Of a stretch of 64,000 nucleotides of DNA, positions 1 to 11,760 are shown one piece after another. Below the pieces are notes generated by a model. That model was not told the DNA's origin. It saw nothing but the letters and a program-made list of their open reading frames with translations, and did not search any database. Position 1 is the stretch's first letter. Each line of letters begins with the position of its first letter. Position numbers and translations under genes: made by a program. Source of the DNA: Physcomitrium patens (taxonomy: Eukaryota > Streptophyta > Bryopsida > Funariales > Funariaceae); assembly GCF_000002425.4 (NCBI RefSeq), contig NC_037269.1, positions 3,051,146 through 3,115,145 on the forward strand. The letters are read 5' to 3'.

Positions 1-925
1 CAGATGTCGTAGGAGAGGACAAAATCTTTCACATCCTTCCACATTTGGGGCCACCAAAAATCTCGAGAAATAAGCTACAAGGTCTTGTTGAATCCAAAAT
101 GTCCCACAGTTGGAAAACCGTGGCGAGATTGAAGAACTCGAAGTCGTGCTAGTCCTTTTGGGATATATAACCGCTCCTCAAAGTATAAAAGATCTCCTTC
201 TACCTTGAACTTGTCGTCATTGGCACGTTGCTTAATATCAATGGCTACTGAATCTTCAATGGTCACAACATGTACATGATACAGGAAGTGAGCATCAATT
301 GACACAATAGTAGCGCAAAGCTGAAATTGCTCTGGCTTCAACAATATTGTACATTGTTAATCAAACGTTGCTTCTCCAGCCTTTGGTACAAAATACGATT
401 TCCTCAATAAGGCATCAAATAGTCCTTGCTACTTTCCAGGTCGATAAGTGATAACAAAATCGAACCCAGATAGCAACATACTCCATCGAGCTTGAACAGA
501 TCGTTGGAGCAGCAACTTGAGAGTAATTCTTGATAAAGATCCGATAGAAGTTAGCAAAACCAAGAAAGCATTGTACATCTTTAACCGTCTTTGGAACCTC
601 CCAGGACACGATTGCTTCCACCTTCATGGGGTCCATCTTCAAGCCTTTCGTAGTCGCAATGAACCTTAGAAACTCCATCTCTATTTAGTGAAATAAATAC
701 TTTTCCAACTTGGCATATAGTCCTCACTCGCGTAGTTTCTCCAATACCAAACGAACATGCTTTTCATGCTCTTTCTCATTTTTGGAGAATATCAAAATAT
801 CATCCAAATAGATGACAACAAAATCGTCAAGGTACTCTCGGAAAATGTCATTCATCATATGTTGAAAGATCGTTGGAGCATTGGTAAGACCAAAGGGCAT
901 GACATTATACTCAAAATGGCCATAC
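1..925 (-). pseudogene. B1 pol fragment: RT thumb, truncated RNase H, integrase N-terminus
   Basis: Minus-strand reading gives the end of the reverse transcriptase (about 925-680), the connection region with the CFLGFANFYR motif (about 600-540), a truncated RNase H, and the integrase zinc-binding region with [16 protein letters not shown] (about 75-130). Compared with B2 (about 15,960-16,370), roughly 400 bp of RNase H is missing at about 490-515, so the central catalytic part of that domain is gone. In-frame stops occur elsewhere. This is the 3' half of the same pol gene whose 5' half lies at 7300-8350. Confidence 0.85.
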
Positions 926-1477
926 TGTCAAGGACAAAGACTCGATGAGGAAAAATATACACAAAAAGGCTATCTCGATATAATAAGTCAAAATGTAAAC
1001 AAGTAGGTATATTAAAAGGAAACTGGAATGGCTATTGCCACAAGACAAGAAACTAAAGACTCTTGAACCTGGACTAGAAGCAAGAAAGGAGTTGACAAGA
1101 GTGAAGAAGCCTTCACTCTTGTCTCTATATATACTATCTAACTAGGGGCTACGTGGCGACGTTCTATAGGACCTCCAATATGTGTTGACTTTGTAGGACA
1201 CATGCCTTGACTTACAAGGCAAGTTTTTCTACGTGTGGGCCACATAATTAGCTTGATCTTCAAGCTAACAACATGTGTGGTACATGGCCAACTTGTTGAC
1301 CACGTTTCTAATCCAAAAAGTCAATTAAAGACACCTATGAAGTCAAAGCAGTATCTAGGAAGTTTCTAGGAAGCTTCTATATTAAATATTATAGAATTAA
1401 CTTATTTTTATTTACTTTTACTTACTTCTACCTATTTCTATATGTAATTATTAGCTTACATGATTATCGCCGTGATA
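926..1477 (-). repeat. 3' LTR of element A (552 bp)
   Basis: Matches 6743-7294 over its full length. On the minus strand U3 is at the high-coordinate end, with an HSE-like GAAnnTTCnnnGAAnnTTC at 1359-1377. A TATA box lies in the complement of about 1125-1134. An 11-bp perfect hairpin with an AAGC loop (1096-1121) lies near the expected transcript start. Confidence 0.93.
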
Positions 1478-1518
1478 TTATCCCCCCTTCTAGAGACGAG
1501 TTCCACAAGGAGCGGTCA

Positions 1519-1941
1519 TCATATGTTGAGGAAATCTATGATGCGACGAATTGTATTCGCCACATACTCTGATCTCTGTTCTCTTCGAAGATGATTGATA
1601 GGGCCTCTCAACCATCGGTAGTGTCCCATACCAGGGCGGGAAGACCACCCAGTTATTTGATCATTGTTGAGGCCTTCGTAACTTCTTTCGAATAGAATAT
1701 TTGAAACACCATCAGGAGTTGTTCCTACCTCTAGCAAAATCACCAAACATTGGGAGTCCCTTCCCAAATCATGATACCAAACGTATTGTATCTCACCATC
1801 TATTCGAGGAAGAACATGTCGTTCTTGAAGATCTTCATCTCGATTGCGTCGTCTTGAAGGTTGTGACAATTATAATGTCTCGTCCGGCAGGTCAGCAAAT
1901 GAAGGTTCTTGAGTTGAATCCGCTGGTTGTTGGCTCTCCAT
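1519..1941 (-). pseudogene. Accessory ORF downstream of pol in element A
   Basis: The reading frame starts at the ATG at 1941 (MESQ...) and is interrupted by one TAA at 1870-1872. It then stays open for 116 codons to the stop at 1519. Homologous ORFs occupy the same place in B2 (13,856-14,182) and C (19,299-19,619). Shared features are an M(D/E)SQ start, an Arg-rich SRRR..RDE stretch and a C-terminal G-x-GHYRWL...NHL...EQ block. I recognise no domain. It is not env-sized (about 110-140 residues) and no transmembrane segment is seen. Frame conservation in two subfamilies argues that it was once a real protein. Confidence 0.65.
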
Positions 1942-4900
1942 CTAATTAGCGTCACAAATGTAAAGAAGTTACAAACAAGGATAGGAAATTGAATGTTATC
2001 TTGCCTCAATCTTGTCTCTTTTATAAGAGAGATTTTCATCTTGGTTTTGATGGATGTCATTGATAAAAAAACTTTGACTTTAGCTGATGCATTTCCTAGA
2101 TTCCTAGATGGCTCCCATGTGCATTCACTAATATCATATCCGCGCCAACGAACAAGATATTCCAGCTTATTTCGGCGCCGCCTTGAGTCTAATATCTCTT
2201 CCACCTCAAATTCTTCATTATTATCTACTTCTATAGGAGGCGGTGGCATTTGTCTTCTTCCTTGTATATCCACTGTCTTATATGGTTCAAGAAGAGACAC
2301 GTGGAATACAGGATGGATCTTCATTGACTCCGGTAGATGTAACCGATATGCAACTGGGTTGATCTGTTCAGAAACAGAAAAGGGGCCAAGCCTACGATAG
2401 TCCAACTTGTCACAAGGTCGAGTAGTCTTGATATTGCGACAAAGTAGCCATACCTTATCACCCACGTTGAGTTGTGGTTGCTCCTTACGATATAGATCTA
2501 CGTTTATCTTTTGTCGTTCTTGAGCTTCCTTCAATTGCGTCTTCATTATTGCATGTAACTCTGACAATCGATTTGCCATATCTTCTGCTGCAGGATTATC
2601 AACTTTTGAAAAATCAAAAGTATCAAGTCGTGGATGATAGCCATAATTGGCAAAGAAAGGTGTTTGTTGTGTGGAAGAATGTACCGTATTATTATAAGCA
2701 AATTCTGCCAATGGCAGAAGGGTTGTCCAATCATCTTGTTGGTAGTTGATAGTACACCTTAAATATTACTCCAAAACTTGGTTTACGCGCTCTGTTTGTC
2801 CATCAGTTTGAGGATGGAAAGCCGAAGATAGCTTTATGTCCACTTTTAAAATCTTAAAAAGGGTCCTCCAAAATCTTGACACAAATTGAGTTCCCCTATC
2901 TGATATGATATCTTTAGGTAATCCATGATAGCGATAGATATTATCAATGAAAAGCTTAGCTATTTCTTCACCTGTGATAGATTTTATATATGGCACAAAA
3001 TGTGCCATCTTGGTGAAACGATCTACTATCACAAATATAGAATCATAAGATCTTGAGCTTGGAAGATCTGTGATGAAATCCATAGAAACAGAAGACCATA
3101 GTTATTCTGGTATAGGTAATGGCTGAAGAAGTCCGTAAGGTCGATGACGAGGAATTTTTGATCTTGAACAAATATCACAAGATTGTACAAAGTCTTTGAC
3201 TGACTTCCACATTTGTGGCCACCAAAAATCTCTTGATATGAGTTCCAAAGTCTTATTATATCCAAAGTGCCCTGCTGCTGGAAAGTCATGACGTGCTTGA
3301 AGAACACGTAAACGTGCTTCTCCTTCTGGAACATATAGGCGTCCTTCAAAATATAATAGATTATTCTTCAACTCGAACTTAGAAGGATCATGAGACTTGG
3401 AAGAATTATTCTTGATATCATAAACAAGAGGGTCTGAGGACATACTGGACTGGATTTGCTTGAGAAAAGTTGAATCAACAGTCAATGTTGATTTCATTGC
3501 TCGGAGATGAAATTTCTCCAGTTTCAAGAGGACCGTTCTTTGTTGCTCAAAAGCTACATCTCCTTCTTTTGGGCAAAATAAGAACGTCTAGATAGGGCAT
3601 CGGACAAACCTTGTTGTTTTCTTGGCCGATAAGTGATAATGAACTCGAATCTTGACAAAGACATACTCCAACGAGCTTGACGTCGATTCAACACGCGTGC
3701 TGACATGAAATACTCGAGGTTCTTGTGATCTGTATATACAGTGACTGGACTAGAAGCGCCTTCTAGATAATGACGCCATTCTTGAAAGGAATCCACAATC
3801 GCAAGAAGTTCTTTATCGTGGATCTCATAATTAATCTTGGTTGCTAAGAATTTTCTTGAATGAAAAGCTATCGGATGAAGTTTGTCATCTGATCCCATTT
3901 GTGATAAAACTGCACCCAAGGCAAAATCTGATGCATCTATTTCCATAAAAAATGCCTTGGAAAAGTCAACACGATATAAGACTGGTCTAGAGACAAACGA
4001 TGTCTTCAAGGCTTCAAATGCTGCTTCCGCTTCTTGATTCCATTGAAATTTATCTTTACTAGTCAAGCGTGTAAGTGGAGCTGCAACTCGTGAAAAATCT
4101 TTGATGAAGATCTGATAGTAATTGGCAAATCCCAAGAAACATTGGACATCTCTTACTGTCCTTGGAATCTTCCAATCCATGATTATTTGGACTTTCTTAG
4201 AATCCATCATGAGACCATCATTTGAAATGATGTATCCTAAAAAGTCAACTTGAGTAGTGTGAAATACATACTTTTCCATCTTGGCATACAATCCTGCATC
4301 TCTAAGTTTTTGTAATACTTGACGAACATGTATTTCATGTTCTTCGACGTTCTTAGAATAGATCAGGATATTGTCTAGATAGCAGATGACAAAATTGTCT
4401 AAGAATTCACGAAATACATCATTCATGAGATGTTGAAAAGCAACTGGTGCATTCGTGAGTCCAAAGGGCATGACATTATATTCGAAATGTCCATACCTGG
4501 TTTGAAACGCAGTCTTCCATTCATCTCCTTCTTTGATCCGTACTAGATTATATGCTCCTCTTAGATCTATTTTTGTATAGATCTTAGCATGATTCAACTG
4601 GTCAAGGAGTCCTGATATCAAAGGTAATGGATACCTGTTCTTGATTGTGATCTTGTTGAGTCCTCGATAATCAACACACATTTGTAAAGATCCATCTTTT
4701 TTCTTTACGAATAGAATTGGAGCTCCTGCTGGAGATTTTGAATGGCGTATGAAATTCTTCGCTAAATTCTCGTCAATATATTTCTTGAGTTCAGCCATCT
4801 CATCTTGCGATAAACTGTAAATTGGTCCAAATGGTGGCTGAGTTCCTTCCTTGAGGTCGATTGAACAATCATATGGACGATGCTCAAGAAGAATATCTAC

Positions 4901-5573
4901 ATTCTTTTTCTCAAAAACATCTTGATACTCCTGATATTGACTTGGAATGCCACTTGAAGTCTTTACGTTTTCAGAAATAGGTACAGCATAAATAGCAAAA
5001 GTTGATCCTTCTTTTGCTGCGTGTATAAATGCTTTTGCACCTATCAGTACGGATTTTACTATACTAGACTTATAATTTTTTACTTGGTTAGTAGAACTAT
5101 TAATAACGCTCTGGGAAAAGTTAAGTTTACGTGAATTTTAATCTATTCGAGGGTTATATTTTTCTAGCCAGGATAAACCTAAAATAACTAGATTGGACAG
5201 GGATTTAATTATGTTAAAAGCTATGTAGCTATCATGACCGTCTATTGTTACTTTTATAGGATAAGTTTCATGAGTGACATCTCCAGAAGACAAGGGACAA
5301 CCATCTATGACTTCTACATGTACTGATTTAGGTTTCTGTACAAAGGGTATTTTACGACTTTTAACAAATTGTTCATCTAAAAAACATGCTGAGGCTCCTG
5401 AATCTAATAAAGCAGAGGCTTTGTAATTCTTAGGTCCTAAATATAAGTCTATTATAAAACAAGGAGAGGGTTCTGAGGAGAGGATATGACCTTCATTAGG
5501 AATTGTACAAGGTTCCAGCTGCATGGTTCCTATTGTAGCTGGACGAATCCGTTTTCCGACATGTTGTTTTCTT
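1942..5573 (-). pseudogene. Pol of element A (protease-RT-RNase H-integrase-chromodomain), inactivated
   Basis: Domains in order are: aspartic protease with ALLDSGASACF (5138-5524); RT with [20 protein letters not shown] and active site YLDN where YLDD is expected (about 4375); RNase H (about 3600-4050); integrase H2C2 and DDE regions (2766-3527); and a chromodomain with LEYLVRWRGYD (about 2090-2190). Lesions are a TAA between protease and RT (5138-5140), a one-base deletion near 3572, TAA codons near 3099 and 2763, and D-to-N in the RT catalytic pair. Several lesions are C-to-T or G-to-A. Pol lies in the -1 frame relative to gag. Confidence 0.9.
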
Positions 5574-6534
5574 TGACCGTCGTACCCCTCATTTTATAGT
5601 TGCGTCGCTTTTTTGGACAATGTTGAGCAGTGTGCTTAGGTTCTCCACAATATAAACATAATCCTTCTTGACGACGACGAATCTTTTCTTGCTCAGTTAG
5701 GGGTTTAAAACGTACCGCGTCAATTTGTATGTCTTCTACTTCGGAATGTACGTTTGGCAAAGATGCTGATGTTGCCATTGAGTAATAACGTTGAGGTTCC
5801 CGTGAATGATTCTCACATCGAAATTCGAAAAGTCGATTATCATATTTTACCACAAAATCGATTACTTGACTCAAAGTTTGAGGATCAGTTAAGTTGAGCA
5901 TCAATTTCTTTACTTCGTATTGTAATCCATAAAAAAATTGACTGATGAGTGCAGCATCATCCCACTTGATGTCAATTGCAAGTTGTCAAAATTGTGAAGC
6001 ATATACTGTTACTGAGCGATTTCTTTGTCGCAGAATTCGGATCTTATTTGTTGCAAGACGAGTTGCATCGTGTTCACCATACATAGATCGAAACTTCGCC
6101 AAAAAAGCTTCCAAATTATCCAATATTGGATTTCGTTGTTCAAGAAAAGATGAAAACCACGATAATGCAGAACCAGAAAGTAGAGTGCTAATAAACCTGA
6201 CTTGTGATCCTGGAGTTGGATAGCTTTGCGGTTGAAGTTCAATTGCCAATTGTACTTGATTGATGAACCCTCGAAACTTTGATCTCGTACCATCAAATTT
6301 CTCGGGTAAGGCAATTCTTGGTTCTCTAGTGCTTACAGGGTGTTGTACAATTGGAGAAGGAACGTGATTTGTTGTAGATGTTAAAGCAGCTCTGATCATC
6401 TCTATATCCCCACTTTTTGCTATTCTTGTTCTTTCATGTGTTGGTGAATTGAGTTGATGCATCGCAAGCATTAACTCTCTCATTTGCTCTTACATTTGTG
6501 CCATTGCACTCTTCATTTCAACAAGCTCTGCCAT
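5530..6534 (-). pseudogene. Gag of element A
   Basis: Starts at the ATG at 6534 (MAELVEMKSAMAQM). It has a TAA at 6490-6492, then a retrotransposon-gag capsid-like region (5986-6483, with FDGTRSKFRGF), then a TGA replacing CGA near 5985, then a C-terminal part with the CCHC knuckle CLYCGEPKHTAQHC. The natural stop is the TAG at 5530. The sequence GGAAAAC lies 18 nt before that stop, as in the other subfamilies. Gag would form the virus-like particle and bind RNA, but the two stops make this copy non-functional. Confidence 0.88.
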
Positions 6535-6742
6535 AATGACACTAAGAAAAATTTGTTTGATACTGCTCAAGACAAAAGAAAAGAAAGACTTGATAACAAA
6601 GAAGATACTAAGAATAATATCAGTTTAGAAGTGGGTAATCCGCAAACTTCTAATACGCTTATGTCTTGTCAAGAGAAAGGGGTAATCCACTCTCACTCAA
6701 GAAAAACAAAGCTCTGATATTGTAAGTGTGTTCTTGTCAATC
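6535..6742 (-). other. Leader of element A with one hairpin/PBS-like unit
   Basis: Untranslated leader between the 5' LTR and gag. It holds one copy of a repeat unit (about 6615-6720) containing two GGGTAATCC-type cores, each flanked by short inverted repeats. The unit ends in AGCTCTGATAT, the complement of a tRNA-iMet-like primer site. That motif begins about 22 nt from the LTR, further than usual. Element C has three such units and B elements have two. Confidence 0.6.
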
Positions 6743-7294
6743 TGTCAAGGACAAAGACTCGATGAGGGAAAATATACACAAAAAGGCTATCTCGATATAA
6801 TAAGTCAAAATGTAAACAAGTAGGTATATTAAAAGGAAACTGGAATGGCTATTGCCACAAGACAAGAAACTAAAGACTCTTGAACCTGGACTAGAAGCAA
6901 GAAAGGAGTTGACAAGAGTGAAGAAGCCTTCACTCTTGTCTCTATATATACTATCTAACTAGGGGCTACGTGGCGACGTTCTATAGGACCTCCAATATGT
7001 GTTGACTTTGTAGGACACATGCCTTGACTTACAAGGCAAGTTTTTCTACGTGTGGGCCACATAATTAGCTTGATCTTCAAGCTAACAACATGTGTGGTAC
7101 ATGGCCAACTTGTTGACCACGTTTCTAATCCAAAAAGTCAATTAAAGACACCTATGAAGTCAAAGCAGCGTCTAGGAAGTTTCTAGAAAGCTTCTATATT
7201 AAATATTATAGAATTAACTTACTTTTATTTACTTTTACTTACTTCTACCTATTTCTATATGTAATTATTAGCTTACATGATTATGGCCATGACA
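6743..7294 (-). repeat. 5' LTR of element A (552 bp)
   Basis: Direct copy of 926-1477 with about eight substitutions by eye. Termini are TGTCA and TGACA. It is followed at 7295-7299 by the CATAC target duplication. Confidence 0.94.
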
Positions 7295-7299
7295 CATAC

Positions 7300-8346
7300 C
7301 TTGTATGGAACGTTGTCTTCCACTCATCTCCTTCCTTGATTCGTACGAGGTTGTAAGCTCCCCTTAAATCAATTTTTGTAAAGATCCTTGCACGTCCAAG
7401 TTGTTCTAAGAGACCAGAAATCAAGGGTAATGGGTAACGATTCTTCTTTGTTAGCTTGTTGAGGCCTCAATAGTCCATACACATCCGCAATGAGCCATCT
7501 TTCTTCTTCACAAATAAGATGGGTGCTCCAGTTGATGATTTTGAATGACGGATGAAGTTCTTGGCTAGATTCTTGTCGATGTACTTTTGCAACTCCGCCA
7601 ACCTGTCTGCGATAGATTGTAGATTGGGCCAAAATGTGATTGTGCTCCTTCCTGCAAGTCTATGGTCCAATCATATGGTTGATATTCCGGTAGCATGTCG
7701 GCATTCTTCTTTTAAAATATGTCTTTAAAATCCTTATATTGCTCAAGTATACTTGTTGTCGAGATCTTCTCCTCGATAGTTGGAGCCACATAAATGATAA
7801 ACGGTGTGCCTTCCTTGGACGATCTTATAAACGCTCTTGCTCCAATGAATAAGGATTTCTCTATTCGGGGTTTTCTACTAGGCTTGCTCTCGGGTGGTTT
7901 TGTGGAAAAGGTCATCTTCCGCAACCTCCAATCTGTGGATGGGTTATGCTTTTCCAACCAAGAAAGACTAAGAATAACAGGATTTGATGGAATTCTAATA
8001 ATATTGAAAATAATATGACTACTATGGCCCTTAAACATCACTTCTATAAGTTTTGACTCATGGGTGATACTACCAGACAATAAAGGTCGCCCATCTATGA
8101 CCTCAACGTGAACAGGTTTGGATTTTTGTATTAAAGGGATCTTATGACACTTCGCAAATTCTTCGTCTAAAAAATAAGCTGATGCTCTTAAATCTAATAA
8201 TACTAAGATTCTAAGTTTCTGAGGGCCAATAAGCAAAAGGATTATAAAGCAAAGGACAGGTTGAGCGGAAAGAAAGGAACCTGGTTGTTGTTGCGATATT
8301 TCACTGTCCAGCTGCATGATTCCTATTGTGGCTGGGCATACTCGTT
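7300..8346 (-). pseudogene. B1 pol 5' part: protease and RT fingers
   Basis: Continuation of the pol interrupted at 925. The RT N-terminal region with [22 protein letters not shown] lies at about 7500-7600 and is followed by a TGA that replaces Arg. The protease region (7712-8317) has LVLLDLRASAYFLDEEF, so the active-site Asp-Ser-Gly-Ala is destroyed (DLRA). It is in the -1 frame relative to the B1 gag, as in A, B2 and C. Confidence 0.85.
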
Positions 8347-9308
8347 TTCCTAAACAAATATGTTCCTAGTCCTGACAATATGTCGATTTTGCTTCTTGAG
8401 GCAGTTTCCAACTTTGTGGCCTTCTACATCGTAATACAAGCATAGACCTTCCTCTATACGCCGCTTTTTTTCTTTTAGGGTAAGGGATTTAATACATACC
8501 GCATCAATTTGCATGTCTTTTACCTCTGAATGTGAATTCACGCTGCTTGTCGACATAGTTGGGGCATGGTGAACCATATGTTGTCTTAAATGTTAGTCTT
8601 GGCGGCGTTGGAATAGGCGATTATCACACTTCACAGCTTGGCTAATAGCTTTGTTGAGGGTTTGTGGATCAGGAAGAGTTAACAGCAAATCCTTCACATC
8701 ATCCCTTAAACCCCAATAGAATTGACTCATCAATACTTCTTCGTCTCAATTGATGTCCTATACTAATTGCATGAAGTTCGATGCATAGACTGATGTAGAG
8801 CGCATCCTTTGTCGTATTCACCAAATGCTTCTACAAATGCCCCCAAAAAGGTTTCAAAGTTGTTTAATATGGACGATCGTTTCTCAAACAAAGGAACAAA
8901 CCATGATAGAGCTCACCCTATAAGTAAGGTTCCAACAAGCCCAACACCTGACTCCTCCGTTATATAGCGTTTAGGCTGTAAAACTGTTATCAACCTGATT
9001 TGATTGACGAATCCTCGAAATTTGGAACACGTACCATCGAACTTATCCGGAAGGCTAACTCGGGGCTCCTTATGTTGTAGAACTAGCGATGCTTGTCGAA
9101 CCTGAGCCAAAGTTGCTTCTATAAGTACAGAAGTTTGAGGCTGGAGCAACCTAGATTATGCCATCCCAAATGCTCCATCATTATGAAGCCTTGCCACGAC
9201 TTCTTCAATCTCTGCAGTTCTTTGCGATAACGTAGGGAGGGCATTCATGATAGCATCTAACTTGGACTCTGAACTTTCCGTCATACTAATGTCTTGGCCC
9301 CCGGCCAT
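8323..9308 (-). pseudogene. B1 gag
   Basis: Starts at the ATG at 9308 (MAGGQDISMTESSESKLDA). It contains capsid-like sequence with LPDKFDGTCSKFRGFVNQI (about 9000-9060) and a degenerate zinc knuckle where CLYYDVEGHKVGNC has lost the second Cys (about 8400-8445). It ends with the TAG at 8323. Frame breaks between about 8580 and 8910 separate the pieces. Confidence 0.82.
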
Positions 9309-9588
9309 TCTAAGAGAAGGACAGAAATGACTCTACAAAAAGACAATATTGGTTTAGAGGAGGGTACTCCGCAACCTCTAAAATACCTTAAGAGCTTCAA
9401 GAAAAAGGATAATCCACTCTCTCCAAGAAGAATAAGACTCCAATGTTATAACAAAAGAAGTATCAGTTTAGAGGAAGATAATCCGCAACCTCTAAAATGC
9501 TAGTACACTTCTCAGTAGAGGGGTAATCCACACTCTAACAAAGAAGAAACTAGCTCTGATATCTGAGGTGAGTGAAATCTCGATAAAT
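9309..9588 (-). other. B1 leader with two hairpin/PBS-like units
   Basis: Non-coding leader with two tandem imperfect units (about 9340-9450 and 9450-9563). Each has TTTAGAGG...CCTCTAAA-type inverted repeats around GGTAATCC or GGTACTCC cores. The LTR-proximal unit ends in the tRNA-iMet-like complement AGCTCTGATAT. Confidence 0.6.
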
Positions 9589-9885
9589 TATCACGGACAC
9601 AGAAATACAAACTCGAGATCTAAGAAGAAGTTTAAGAAGAACTGGCAAGAATTAGATTAATCAGATGAATACAAGAACAACACCAGAGAGGTGAGCTAGA
9701 GCTCCAAGAGATGTGTTTTCAAAATTGAAGAACTCTTCAACCTCAATTCCAATATATACTCCTGTTTAGGAAGCTTCTCAAGCAACTTCTACCAACTAGG
9801 AAGCTTCTAGAAGGTTCTAGAGACTTGCTTCTAGAAGGTTCTAGAAACTTGTTTCTAGAAGGTTCTAAGGACTATGTTCCTAACA
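9589..9885 (-). repeat. 5' LTR of element B1 (297 bp)
   Basis: Runs from TATCACGG (degenerate TGTCACGG) to CCTAACA. It matches the B2 LTRs but has a single copy of the tail block that is doubled in B2. Repeated TTCTAGAAGGTTCTAGAA motifs occupy the U3 end (about 9785-9870). Confidence 0.88.
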
Positions 9886-11760
9886 TTTCCACATATTGGA
9901 GCATAGTCATCACTGGTTCTTGGATTAAGACATTCACTCGCATAATATCTAATTTATCTGCAATGATAGCAATGAAGTAGTCTCTTGCTAGCTCCTTCAA
10001 GGATATTGGGTGTCTCTACTGATATATAACGGTTAGATCTGTTTCCTGTCGGATGAGTAAAGGATCCTGGTTGATTCATTGGTATTGTAGACTTTGGCAT
10101 TGGCTTCATCATGGATGGATATTGATGGTATCTTGGTTGGGTCATCACCAATCCATGAGTATTGGATACACCTTCTTGGTGAAATTCTGAGTTTAGAAAA
10201 TTGGAATAATTCCTATTTTGTTTATTTGCTCAATTTTCATTCCAACCAAATCTATTATTTATTTGTACTTGATTGACATCCCACAAAGTTGGTTGAGTCA
10301 TTATCTCATTACTGAGTTGTTGTTGCTTCCGTAAATTCCAATAGTTGGTGGTAATATGCTTGCCCCCACAAAAGGTACATTGTACAGTCATTTGGGGTGG
10401 TGAAGGATATTTTGTTACTAAATGATCTTGTCCCTCATAATTACTATACCAGTCATTGGGACGCATATTGGTTGGTTTGTGCCTTTTTTCTTTATCTTTC
10501 GCCACATTCACAACCAATTCATCCATTTTTATTGTCAATGTTAACAACAATGACTCATTGGGATTCCTTGATACCAATGCATTTGGTAATTCCTTTGTAG
10601 GTATTGATTTTTGATATGCGGAATAAGGTGCATAAGGGTGTGATGATGATGGTGGTACAGCTTGCAATGGAACGACATCTACGATTCCCTGTGGAATTGT
10701 ACCATAATCATTCCTTCCTAGATAACTTTCCGATGCGTCATTCCAATTTGTCATTTGATAACCTCCTTAAGATGGAATCATCATGGTTCCAACTATTAAG
10801 TTTTGGTCATAGTGACATTCCTCCCATATTTTTGCTCACTCAAGAAATGATGCAATGGTAGCTGATTGGGCCTCTTTTATAAACATCTTCAATTCTGGTG
10901 GGTGTAGTCCATTAACCAATATGGACAATACAAATGATTTTGGCATTTGGTTATTTGGCTATTTTTAAAGTATATCTGCTACGCGACCATAATATGACTA
11001 TACCGCTTCCCCTGGTACCCTTTGCTGTTCATTAATTTTTCTCTAAGATGTTCTTCAAAATCAATTAGTCGAAAATGGACTAAAAATATATTTTTCAATG
11101 TCTTCTAATTGATAAATTATCCCATAGGTTGGCAATTATATCAATCAAATGCTGTGTCTTTCAATGTCGCTCGCAGCCATCTTAACCAAATATCTTCAGT
11201 TCTGCCATTATTGGCTACACATACAGTCAAGAATTGTGATAAATGTTAATCTGGATCAGCTCCTGATAAACTTCTAAAAGTGGATAATGGAACCACGTTA
11301 GTGGTACGATCTCTTGCCACACCCATTTGGATTGCAATTAGAACTGCTGGTCCTCCGGATGCCATTAAAGATACCGGTGTTCCGCTCAATTCCTTATTAA
11401 AATAAAAATTGTCTCCCACAAAAGTCTTTTTTGGACTTCCATGCCTTCCCGATTGACTATTATTATCTCCAAATAATTTTATTGGTTGAATATGAGGTGA
11501 AAATGATGGATTTTGATATACTCTAAATTAGTCTTTATTGGCAAGTGATTTATGCCGATCTTCAGAACTAGTCTTGTTAGAATCAGACGTATCTCTTATT
11601 GAGAAAATACCCAATGGAGTATCTAATTCCTCTGTGCCTTCCTCGCTTTTCATTAATGGCTTTGAGAGGTATGCTGGACTATTAACAGCGCTCTCTTCGA
11701 ATGCTCTTGGTAATTTCTTTAACAATATGTACTTCTGAAATATTAGAGATCAATTATCTT
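9886..11760 (-). pseudogene. Decayed gag of an unrelated LTR retrotransposon (element E)
   Basis: Minus-strand fragments read as a plant retrotransposon gag. There is a capsid-like block (about 11,290-11,060) with RSLSGADPD, ANNGRTEDIWLRWLRATLKD and LKNIFLVHFRLINFEEHL, interrupted by stops. A downstream part (10,230-10,754) has a CTFCGGKHITTNYW zinc-knuckle-like sequence. A further fragment (about 9900-10,010) reads toward B1, which cuts the element off. No RT is present in the window. Lineage is uncertain; a Ty3/gypsy non-chromodomain type is suggested by the PBS. Confidence 0.65.

Larger units (their letters stand above)
926..7294 (-). mobile_element. Ty3/gypsy chromodomain element A, complete with TSD
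   Basis: This 6369-bp element has two 552-bp LTRs that start TGTCA and end TGACA (TGATA in the 3' copy). It is flanked by the direct repeat CATAC at 921-925 and 7295-7299. Internal order on the minus strand is leader with a PBS-like motif, gag, protease, RT, RNase H, integrase, chromodomain, accessory ORF, polypurine tract (complement of 1481-1491) and 3' LTR. The LTRs differ at about eight positions by eye, which indicates a fairly recent insertion. The coding region nonetheless has several stops, one frameshift and a mutated RT active site. Confidence 0.95.
1..9885 (-). mobile_element. Ty3/gypsy chromodomain element B1 (older, interrupted, 3' end outside window)
   Basis: This is a minus-strand LTR retrotransposon split by element A at 926-7294. 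Its sequence is continuous across the insert: the reverse-transcriptase coding sequence ends at 925 and resumes at 7300, and CATAC is duplicated on both sides of A. Reading 5' to 3' (high to low coordinate) it has an LTR (9589-9885), a leader, gag, protease, reverse transcriptase, then RNase H and integrase fragments running off the left edge. Stop codons, an RNase H deletion and a damaged protease motif show that it is dead. The target-site duplication cannot be checked because the 3' LTR lies outside the window. Confidence 0.9.

Noticed and set aside
9760..9885. CRISPR-like short direct repeats (TTCTAGAAGG units)
   Set aside because: The units lie inside a eukaryotic LTR, lack unique spacers and are explained as a promoter repeat array.
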